This document shows positions 57,300-64,000 of a stretch of DNA of 64,000 nt, one piece after another. Both the position numbers and the translations under genes were made by a program. Under the pieces are notes generated by a model, which saw only the letters and a program-made list of their open reading frames with translations, made no database searches and was not told where the DNA came from. Position 1 is the first letter of the stretch; each line of letters starts with the position of its first letter. The stretch comes from an uncultured SAR116 cluster alpha proteobacterium (GTDB lineage Bacteria; Pseudomonadota; Alphaproteobacteria; Puniceispirillales; GCA-002684695), in contig CACMFN010000002.1 of NCBI GenBank assembly GCA_902612965.1, positions 140,040-204,039 of the forward strand, in the 5' to 3' direction.

Positions 57300-58169
57300 C
57301 TATTTAAAATCTTTTATTTTAAGAGCTTCATTATAAATTATTTTTTTTTGAATATGAGTTTCATTAGCAATTTTATTAACAACAGATTTTAGTGTATCAA
57401 ACTCAAGTAATGTTTTTATTTTTTTTTTTATGTCTTGAGTAATCACTTTTTCTCTCCTTGGTGTAAAACCTTCCAATAATATAACAACTTCACCCTTAAT
57501 ATTATCTCTTGATTTAAGATTTGTTATTAAGGAATTGAGATCATTTCTTAATATTTCCTGAAAAGCTTTTGTCAATTCTCTGGCCAATACTGCCTTTCTG
57601 TTTCCAAAAATCATTAATAATTCTTCTAAAAACATCACTACTCTTTTAGGAGATTCAAACCAAATAATTGTTGATTCTAAATTAAGTAATTTTTTTATTT
57701 TCAAGAGTCGATCATTTTTTTTCCTTGACGGAAAACCTGCATAATAAAAATTTGCAGAACTAAGCCCTGAAGAAACTAAAGCAGTTATAATTGCTGAGGG
57801 TCCTGGAACAACATCAATAATGATATTATTTTCAATGCATGCATTAACCAATTTGAAACCTGGATCAGATACAAGAGGCATTCCTGCATCGCTGGAAAGA
57901 ACAACATTTTTTCCAGAAATTATTTTTCTTATAACAGAATTAATTTTCCTACTTTCATTAAATTCATTAAAAGAGATTAATTTTTGAATTCTAAAATTTC
58001 TTAATTGAGATAGTTTTTTTGTAACCCGAGTGTCTTCACATAATATAAAATCAGCTTGTTCAAAAGCTTCAATTCCCCGCGGCGACAAGTCCATAGAATT
58101 TCCAATAGGAGTTCCTATTATTTTAAGAGTATAACAAGAGTTATTTTTTATTTTTGTAATCCTAGACAT
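57300..58169 (-). CDS. rsmI: 16S rRNA 2'-O-ribose methyltransferase RsmI
   Basis: 289 residues. Tetrapyrrole-methylase fold: IIGTPIGNSMDLSPRG at the N-terminus, CEDTRVTKKL, SDAGMPLVSDPGF, and VPGPSAIITALVSSGL. Methylates C1402 of 16S rRNA together with RsmH. ATG start. Divergent from the LpoA-like gene, 58 bases apart. Confidence 0.95.
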   Translation of the reverse strand: MSRITKIKNNSCYTLKIIGTPIGNSMDLSPRGIEAFEQADFILCEDTRVTKKLSQLRNFRIQKLISFNEFNESRKINSVIRKIISGKNVVLSSDAGMPLVSDPGFKLVNACIENNIIIDVVPGPSAIITALVSSGLSSANFYYAGFPSRKKNDRLLKIKKLLNLESTIIWFESPKRVVMFLEELLMIFGNRKAVLARELTKAFQEILRNDLNSLITNLKSRDNIKGEVVILLEGFTPRREKVITQDIKKKIKTLLEFDTLKSVVNKIANETHIQKKIIYNEALKIKDFK

Positions 58170-58227
58170 AAAGCTTATAAAATATACATATCAAACTTTT
58201 ACCATAATTAATTTGTATTATTTTATT

Positions 58228-59811
58228 ATGAAAGAAAACCAAAAATTAGCCTTTAAGATTATATTTATGAGCGTTATTGTTTTATCTTGTGCTGATAATA
58301 ATGTAAGACCTATAAATTATTCCAATGAAACAGTTAAAAATAACGAAATAGAACTTTCAAAATTAGAGGAGAAACAAACAATTGAGGATAAAAATTCAGA
58401 ATTAATTGTAAAAAAGATTGAAACAAGTTCTAAGGTAAATACCTTTGGCAAAAAACTAGAAAATAAAAATCCTGATATTGCATTTGATAACTCTAGTATT
58501 TTAACCCAAAATGAAAATTTTATATCAAAAGTAAAAAAAAAGGAACTTAATAAGTTAGAAAAAACATTTGAAGAAACAAAAATTAAAGACAAAAAAGAAG
58601 ACACAGAAATTACTTTTAGTCCAAAACCAATAGATCCTATAAATGATAATATCACACAAAAACAAGATGACATTGACTTGTTAGCAATAAATGCAGCTCT
58701 TGCTATGTTATCTAAACCTTCTAAAAACAGTAAACTTATGAACACAAGCAAGTATAAGGAGCTTACAAACATAAATCCTTTTTCTGAGAATGTTTTTAAG
58801 GTTGGAGTTTTAATACCAATGTCTGGCGTCAATAAATCAATTGGGCATGATATAAGAGTTGGTATAGAAACAGCATTTTTTAGTGAAGGTTTTAATAAAA
58901 TAGAAGTACTTTTTTTTGATAGTATGAATATTCCTGATAAATTTTACAGACTATTGATTGAAGAAAATCTAGATCTAATAATAGGACCAGTTTTTTCAGA
59001 CACATTAAAAGAGATTTATAATGCTGTAGATAATATAAAAATTCCAGTCTTGTCATTTTCAAACAACAGAAAAATAAGAAACAAAAATGTTTGGTTACTA
59101 GGAAAAATGCATGAAGATGAGATAGAACATATTATTGATTTTGGAGTAAAAACTGGAATAAGTAACCTGGCTATTATCGGAGAGAATACTGAATATAGTA
59201 AAACACTAATTTTCACAGCTAAAAATATGATATTTAACAAAGGAATAGGTTTAGATATAATTGTTTTTGAGGATAATATTTTAAATGATAGAGTTAAATT
59301 AAGAGATAAAATAAAAAAATTATCTGGCTGGAAAAAAGAACATAAAAACAAATTAACATTACCAAAACCCAGATATGATGGAATTTTATTTACAGGTTCA
59401 AATGAGTTTATTCTTAAGCTGGCCCCTCTACTATCTTATTACGATTTGAATTCTGAAAGGGTAACCTATATAGGAAATTCAAAATTTAAATCTTCAGAAC
59501 TAGTCAAAGAGTTATCATTACAAGGAACTTTCTTTTCTTCAAGTAAAGAACCCAAGACAGATAAATTCACAAATGAATGGAGAGAAAATTGGGGCTTAAA
59601 TCCATCATACTTTTCTATGCTAGCTTACGACCTTGCTTTATTTGCAAAAAAATTATCTTTAGAAAAAGATTTGTTAAATTACATAACTAGACCTCAAGGT
59701 CACAAATGGTTAAGTGGAGAAGTTTTTATAACAGAAGATGGTTTAAATAAAAGAAAACAAGTTGTTAATTTAATAGAAAACAAAAAGTTCAGTAGAGTTT
59801 ACTTTGATTAA
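58228..59811 (+). CDS. LpoA-like penicillin-binding-protein activator lipoprotein
   Basis: About 527 residues. Signal sequence with lipobox VIVLSCADN (Cys near residue 18). Then about 160 residues of charged, low-complexity linker, and a periplasmic-binding-protein type 1 domain from about residue 190 (KVGVLIPMSGVNKSIGHDIR, DLIIGPVFSDTLKEI, PVLSFSNN). E. coli LpoA has a related C-terminal domain but an N-terminal TPR domain, absent here. ATG at 58228; a TTG at 58213 would add five residues. Pairing with rsmI is conserved and supports the call. Confidence 0.83.
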   Translation: MKENQKLAFKIIFMSVIVLSCADNNVRPINYSNETVKNNEIELSKLEEKQTIEDKNSELIVKKIETSSKVNTFGKKLENKNPDIAFDNSSILTQNENFISKVKKKELNKLEKTFEETKIKDKKEDTEITFSPKPIDPINDNITQKQDDIDLLAINAALAMLSKPSKNSKLMNTSKYKELTNINPFSENVFKVGVLIPMSGVNKSIGHDIRVGIETAFFSEGFNKIEVLFFDSMNIPDKFYRLLIEENLDLIIGPVFSDTLKEIYNAVDNIKIPVLSFSNNRKIRNKNVWLLGKMHEDEIEHIIDFGVKTGISNLAIIGENTEYSKTLIFTAKNMIFNKGIGLDIIVFEDNILNDRVKLRDKIKKLSGWKKEHKNKLTLPKPRYDGILFTGSNEFILKLAPLLSYYDLNSERVTYIGNSKFKSSELVKELSLQGTFFSSSKEPKTDKFTNEWRENWGLNPSYFSMLAYDLALFAKKLSLEKDLLNYITRPQGHKWLSGEVFITEDGLNKRKQVVNLIENKKFSRVYFD

Positions 59812-59815
59812 AACT

Positions 59816-60973
59816 TTATTTTATGATTTCTGCCAATATGGAATTTAAACGAAGTCTTCCATTGAAGGTTGTTTTCATTGTGTCATTGTTAAGATCCAAA
59901 TAATTAGCTTCTATAAGTTCATAAACCTTAGCCATGTTTAATATCCTTTTTATGGGTTTTATGTTTACACCCTTTACAAGTCTCAAACCCATTAATAATT
60001 TTTCATTCCAAAAATCTTCAATTGTTTCAGAGACAATATTTTTAACCCCACTTCCATTTTTTTTCACACTATTGATCCATCCATTAGGATCTTTTCTTAT
60101 ATCTAATTGTACCCTTTTATTTTTATAAAAAAACCGGCTTACTGCACCTGGTCCAATACCTATCCATTCACCACCCTCCCAATAATTTAAATTATGAGAG
60201 CAACTTTTACCCTCTTTAGAGTAATTAGATACCTCATATGCAGGCATTTTATTTTTTTGCGTTAAGTTTTCAGTAATGGAATACATTTCTGATGCTAAGT
60301 CATTGTTTATTGGAAACAGTTTTCCTTTTTTATACATTTGGTTAAAGGCTGTGCCCTCTTCAATTGTTAATTGGTATAATGACAAATGATCAGGTTCAAA
60401 TTGGAAGGCTGTCTTTAGAGATTTTTCCCATTCATAAACTGTTTGGTTGGGCATAGCATATATTAAATCAAATGAAACATTTTTAAAAACTTCTCTTGCG
60501 TACTCAATATTTCTTTTTGCCTCATAAACACTATGATCACGCCCCAAAAACTCTAAAAATTTTTTATTGAAACTTTGCGCTCCAATAGAAATTCTATTAA
60601 TTCCAGCATCTCGAAAACTTAATAGCTTACTTTTAGTTAATGAATTTGGATTGGCTTCTAAAGTTATTTCAGATTCATTTGATAAAGAAACGTTTTTGAA
60701 CTTTTTAACACATTGTTTGATTATTTTTTTTATTACTGAGCTTTCAATAAGTGAAGGCGTTCCTCCACCAAAAAATATTGATTTCAAATAATACTTATCT
60801 AAATTATCTGAAAAATAAGTTCTCGTGAGATAATTTAATTCCGAAACTAGGCTCTTACCCCATTCTTGATGGTCGATGTTTTGTTGAATATGTGAGTTGA
60901 AATCACAGTAAGGGCATTTTGAAGTGCAAAATGGCCAATGAATATATATAGAGAGTGGAACTTTATGAATCAT
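59816..60973 (-). CDS. hemW: Haem chaperone HemW (radical-SAM, HemN-like)
   Basis: 385 residues. Radical-SAM cluster motif C-x3-C-x2-C in FCTSKCPYCDFN near residue 16, FFGGGTPSLI, ISIGAQSFN, and the haem-binding HNLNYW followed by GIGPGAVSRF. HemW delivers haem rather than oxidising coproporphyrinogen; the HNxxYW motif supports HemW over HemN. Overlaps rdgB by 11 bases; convergent with the LpoA-like gene. Confidence 0.95.
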   Translation of the reverse strand: MIHKVPLSIYIHWPFCTSKCPYCDFNSHIQQNIDHQEWGKSLVSELNYLTRTYFSDNLDKYYLKSIFFGGGTPSLIESSVIKKIIKQCVKKFKNVSLSNESEITLEANPNSLTKSKLLSFRDAGINRISIGAQSFNKKFLEFLGRDHSVYEAKRNIEYAREVFKNVSFDLIYAMPNQTVYEWEKSLKTAFQFEPDHLSLYQLTIEEGTAFNQMYKKGKLFPINNDLASEMYSITENLTQKNKMPAYEVSNYSKEGKSCSHNLNYWEGGEWIGIGPGAVSRFFYKNKRVQLDIRKDPNGWINSVKKNGSGVKNIVSETIEDFWNEKLLMGLRLVKGVNIKPIKRILNMAKVYELIEANYLDLNNDTMKTTFNGRLRLNSILAEIIK

Positions 60974-61610
60974 TAGTTATAAAATCTAATAATTTATTAA
61001 ATGCAAAGTTTCTGTGACTGTTTGAGTTTTTGAACTCTGGTTCAATTTCTCCATATGTTAAAAGTTTATTACTAAATGGTTGAATTGATGGAATGAAAAC
61101 TGGATCATAACCAAACCCTTTCTCACCTCTGGGTGGTAATTGTATTTTCCCTTTCATCTCACCCTTAAATAATTTAAATTTTCTATCAGACCAGGTTAGG
61201 CAAAGGACACAAACCATTTTTGCATTGAAGTCTTTTTTATATCTCATAAGATAATCAATTTTCTTTATAGCCTTATTAAAGTCGCGAGCATTTCCTGCCC
61301 AATCTGCAGAATAAATGCCTGGCGCCCCACCCAAAGCATCTATCATTAGGCCACTATCATCAGATAATGACGCATACCCAGATAATTCAGTTGTTTGAGA
61401 AGACTTGATAAGCGCATTTTCTTCAAATGTTGAACCGTTTTCTTTAGGAACAGGTAGATTTAATTCTATTGAAGAATAAACTTTACAATTAATATCTTTT
61501 AGTAAATCTTTAATCTCATTGAGCTTTCCATTGTTATGTGTGGCTACAACTAATTTCTTTTCTCTAAATTTTAATTTATTAATTTTCGGTAAATTGCCAT
61601 TAAGAGTCAT
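60963..61610 (-). CDS. rdgB: XTP/dITP diphosphatase (RdgB/HAM1)
   Basis: 215 residues. Removes inosine and xanthosine triphosphates. KLVVATHNNGKLNEIKDLL at the start, ALSDDSGL is represented by SLSDDSGLMIDALGG with catalytic Asp, then GIYSADWAG and GEKGFGYDPVFIP. Between rph and hemW in a tightly overlapping operon, the usual alphaproteobacterial order. Confidence 0.96.
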   Translation of the reverse strand: MTLNGNLPKINKLKFREKKLVVATHNNGKLNEIKDLLKDINCKVYSSIELNLPVPKENGSTFEENALIKSSQTTELSGYASLSDDSGLMIDALGGAPGIYSADWAGNARDFNKAIKKIDYLMRYKKDFNAKMVCVLCLTWSDRKFKLFKGEMKGKIQLPPRGEKGFGYDPVFIPSIQPFSNKLLTYGEIEPEFKNSNSHRNFAFNKLLDFITNDS

Positions 61611-62346
61611 TCAAAGCCTCTAATTGTAAATCAATTATCCTTGACGTTCCTATAATTGCTAAGTCTGTAAGCTCATTCATTTTTTCTCTTTCAAAGGGTT
61701 CTGACTCTGATGAGATTTGTATTTCAACTAACTTTTGATCAGATGTAATTACAAAGTTAGTATCTACTTCAGCAGAGGAGTCTTCTGAGTAATCCAAGTC
61801 CAAGACAGAAAATCCATTCCAGATTCCGCAAGAAACAGCACAAATTTGGCCTATTATCGGGTTAGACCTTAGCTTATTTATTTGTATTAGCTTTTTTACT
61901 GCATACGATAGAGCTATCCAACCGCCAGTAATTGACGCTGTTCTAGTACCTCCATCTGCCTGAATGACGTCACAATCTATAATAATTTGACGCTCTCCTA
62001 GTGCTTTAAGATCAACTATAGACCTTAAAGATCTTCCTATAAGCCTCTGAATTTCTAAGGTTCTTCCACTTTGCTTGCCCCTTGAAGCTTCACGTCCACT
62101 CCTTGTATGAGTAGATCGGGGTAGCATACCATATTCAGCTGTAACCCAACCCTTGTTTGAGTTCTTGAGAAAAACTGGTACTCTTTCTTCAACACTTGCA
62201 GTACAAAGAACGTGAGTTTCACCATATTTAACGAAACAAGATCCTTCAGCATGACTTATATAATTAGGTATAAACTCAATCTTTCTTAACTCATCAAAGG
62301 ATCTTCCGGATGGTCGAATAAGTTTATTGTCAGATAAAATTTTCAT
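61600..62346 (-). CDS. rph: Ribonuclease PH
   Basis: About 248 residues. Phosphorolytic 3' exoribonuclease for tRNA maturation. RPSGRSFDELRKIEF at the N-terminus, KGWVTAEYGMLPRSTHTR near residue 65, the phosphate-binding GRTLEIQRLIGRSLR and DCDVIQADGGTRTASITGG with catalytic Asp residues. I chose ATG at 62346 over TTG at 62364. Divergent from hrcA. Confidence 0.96.
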   Translation of the reverse strand: MKILSDNKLIRPSGRSFDELRKIEFIPNYISHAEGSCFVKYGETHVLCTASVEERVPVFLKNSNKGWVTAEYGMLPRSTHTRSGREASRGKQSGRTLEIQRLIGRSLRSIVDLKALGERQIIIDCDVIQADGGTRTASITGGWIALSYAVKKLIQINKLRSNPIIGQICAVSCGIWNGFSVLDLDYSEDSSAEVDTNFVITSDQKLVEIQISSESEPFEREKMNELTDLAIIGTSRIIDLQLEALNDS

Positions 62347-62397
62347 AATTAAATATACAAACAAAGTTAATTTAATATATTTATATTTAATGCATTA

Positions 62398-62425
62398 TTG
62401 ACCGAATATAAAGAGAAGTTATAAT
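62398..62425 (+). promoter_or_regulatory. Predicted sigma-70 promoter of hrcA, probably leaderless
   Basis: TTGACC (62398-62403), 16-base spacer, perfect TATAAT (62420-62425). The hrcA ATG at 62433 begins only 7 bases after the -10, so the transcript would start at or next to the ATG with no ribosome binding site. No CIRCE inverted repeat was seen in this gap. Confidence 0.65.
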
Positions 62426-62432
62426 TTAAAGT

Positions 62433-63485
62433 ATGCCAAATGATGACCTAGATGATAAAAAGAAAATCGTATTAAACCAGATAATAGACTCTTATTTGAC
62501 TGATGGAGCACCAGTAGGTTCAAAAACTCTTTCAAACAAATCAGAAGAGATGGCTTCTTCATCTTCATTGAGAAACATTATGTCCCAACTAGAAGTTATG
62601 GGATTAATTTATTCACCCCACGTATCATCAGGAAGACTTCCTACAGAAAAAGGTCTAAGATTGTATGTTGATAATCTTTTAGCATTTCGAACCATTTATA
62701 ATGAAAATGACAATTTGTTCTTAAAAGATTTAAATAATGCCGGCCAAAGAGGCCCAAAAGAATTACTGTCTGAGGCAAGCGCTTCTTTGTCAGGTATGTC
62801 AAGCCATGCTGGGATAGTTGTAGTACCAAAAACAGAAAAGGATTTGAAGCATATAGAATTTGTAAGACTTTCTAAAGAAAAAGCATTAGTTGTTTTGATT
62901 GACAGTATTGGATCAGTTGAGAACAGAATAATTACAGTTGATGAAGGCACACCAGATATGACTTTTGAAATGGCTGGAAATTATTTGAATTCAAAAATAA
63001 ATGGGCAAAATATTGATGAACTAAGGACTAAAATTAATTTAGATATAAAAAAAAGAAAAAATGAGATTGATTCACTTGCTGCAGGCCTAATAAGTAAAGG
63101 TTTAGCAATCTGGGCCAACGATCACTCAGATTCTTCCTTGATAATACACGGGCATGATAAACTTCTTGATGATGTGCAAGCAATTGAAGACATTGAAAAA
63201 ATTAAATCACTTTTTAGTACATTAGGAAACCAAGAATTAAGCATTCAATTATTAGAAGATATTGCTAGTGCATCAGGTGTTAAAATTTTTATAGGTTCTG
63301 AAAATAGGCTCTTTAAGGGAACAGGCTGCTCTCTAATAATTGCACCTATTCAGACTTATGAACAAAAAGTATTTGGAGCTTTAGGTGTAATTGGACCCAA
63401 AAGAATGAACTATTCAAAAATTATTTCTATGGTTGATTACACAAGTCAGATTGTATCTAAATTATTAAACGATGAGGAAATTTAG
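62433..63485 (+). CDS. hrcA: Heat-inducible transcription repressor HrcA
   Basis: 350 residues. N-terminal winged helix (IIDSYLTDGAPVGSKTLS, SSSSLRNIMSQLEVMGLIY, HVSSGRLPTEKGLRLYVD) and a C-terminal GAF-like domain ending in GVIGPKRMNYSKIISMVDY. In other bacteria it binds CIRCE elements before groESL or dnaK operons. Followed by grpE about 67 bases later, the common order. Confidence 0.95.
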   Translation: MPNDDLDDKKKIVLNQIIDSYLTDGAPVGSKTLSNKSEEMASSSSLRNIMSQLEVMGLIYSPHVSSGRLPTEKGLRLYVDNLLAFRTIYNENDNLFLKDLNNAGQRGPKELLSEASASLSGMSSHAGIVVVPKTEKDLKHIEFVRLSKEKALVVLIDSIGSVENRIITVDEGTPDMTFEMAGNYLNSKINGQNIDELRTKINLDIKKRKNEIDSLAAGLISKGLAIWANDHSDSSLIIHGHDKLLDDVQAIEDIEKIKSLFSTLGNQELSIQLLEDIASASGVKIFIGSENRLFKGTGCSLIIAPIQTYEQKVFGALGVIGPKRMNYSKIISMVDYTSQIVSKLLNDEEI

Positions 63486-63552
63486 TTAATTTAGGTTGAG
63501 TTATTTAAATAAAAGTTTTAATTACCATAATTATTTCGAGGTAAATATAGCT

Positions 63553-64000
63553 ATGACAAAAAATAAAACTAAAAAACAAGATTCTTCAAATTCTTCAAAT
63601 AATGGAAACGAAAATATTGAAGAAAACAAAAATGAAGAAGAAGTGTTTGATGATAATAATAATCTAAATTCTGAAGAAGAATTAAAAAAAGAATTAGAAC
63701 AAGCTATTGAAGATAAAAAAAGGGCACTAGCTGATGCAGAAAATACACGCAGAAGGGGCATTAAGGATCTCGAACAATCAAGAAAGTACGGACATATATC
63801 TTTAGCAAGAGAAATGCTTTCTGTTGTTGATAGCCTTGAAAGTGCTGTTAACTCATCACCTCAAAATAAAGACGAATTAACAGATGAAATAAAAAATTTT
63901 ATAGTTGGTGTAGAGATGACTTTAGAACAACTAAAGCAAGTATTCAATAACCATAATATTTCTAAGATTGATCCTCAAGGAGATAAATTTGATTATAATG
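63553..64000 (+). CDS. grpE: GrpE nucleotide exchange factor of DnaK (partial, cut by window end)
   Basis: First 149 residues. An acidic, Asn/Glu-rich tail of about 50 residues precedes the long coiled-coil helix (ELEQAIEDKKRALADAENTR) and the conserved YGHISLAREMLSVVDSLE. The C-terminal beta domain begins at the window edge (HNISKIDPQGDKFDYN). ATG at 63553, with GAGGT about 10 bases upstream. Stimulates ADP release from DnaK; dnaK is probably further downstream. Confidence 0.94.
   Translation, partial: MTKNKTKKQDSSNSSNNGNENIEENKNEEEVFDDNNNLNSEEELKKELEQAIEDKKRALADAENTRRRGIKDLEQSRKYGHISLAREMLSVVDSLESAVNSSPQNKDELTDEIKNFIVGVEMTLEQLKQVFNNHNISKIDPQGDKFDYN

Noticed and set aside
62365..62432. CIRCE element upstream of hrcA
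   Set aside because: No TTAGCACTC or its inverted partner in the gap, even allowing several mismatches by eye.

Overview
The window is compact, AT-rich (by eye about 30% GC) bacterial chromosome with almost no spare DNA. The longest gene-free gap is about 260 bases, and many neighbouring genes overlap by 1 to 15 bases. Several features point to a streamlined alphaproteobacterium, plausibly a free-living marine lineage: a CcrM-type DNA methyltransferase beside rnhB; the block holA, parB, parA, rsmG, mnmG, mnmE, rho, hemJ, hemE; the order DUF3576 lipoprotein, leuS, lptE, holA; and hemW-rdgB-rph next to hrcA-grpE. I cannot assign genus or order from sequence alone. I saw no transposases, prophage genes, CRISPR arrays or rRNA.

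Bases 1-15,150 are a cell-surface glycan locus. It holds sugar-nucleotide enzymes (epimerase, DegT aminotransferase, Gfo/Idh oxidoreductase, SpsF-like cytidylyltransferase), a PglK-like ABC flippase, a PglF/CapD-like dehydratase, an unknown polytopic membrane protein, a WecA/MraY-type initiating transferase, a 1339-residue multi-SLBB exporter, a divergent cis-prenyltransferase and a Wzz-like chain-length protein. Bases 15,140-19,370 hold a rearranged yjbEFGH-type (group 4 capsule-like) cluster, in which the yjbH homologue has no normal start codon for its export signal.

Bases 19,500-39,235 are mainly housekeeping: ccrM, rnhB, moaB, a lytic transglycosylase, a uracil-DNA glycosylase, ETF-ubiquinone oxidoreductase, ispE, tRNA-Gln, ribA, a YggS protein, a probably highly expressed small porin, leuS, lptE and holA. 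Among them is a 705-residue STT3/PglB-type oligosaccharyltransferase. With the PglF-, PglE- and PglK-like genes of the first block it suggests a protein-glycosylation system, which is unexpected in this lineage. A GT25 glycosyltransferase and a TPR-sulfotransferase are inserted between holA and parB.

Bases 40,000-64,000 look like the replication origin region. Two perfect parS sites lie at 43.77 and 47.02 kb. Genes point leftwards up to hemE and rightwards from 50.0 kb. The 257-base gap between them carries several near-consensus DnaA boxes, and the Caulobacter origin also lies beside hemE. To the right come ppsR, coaE, dnaQ, secB, fxsA, a Tim44 protein, Smr, XRE, GNAT and HIT proteins, gshB, a BON lipoprotein, rsmI, an LpoA-like lipoprotein, hemW, rdgB, rph, hrcA and the start of grpE.
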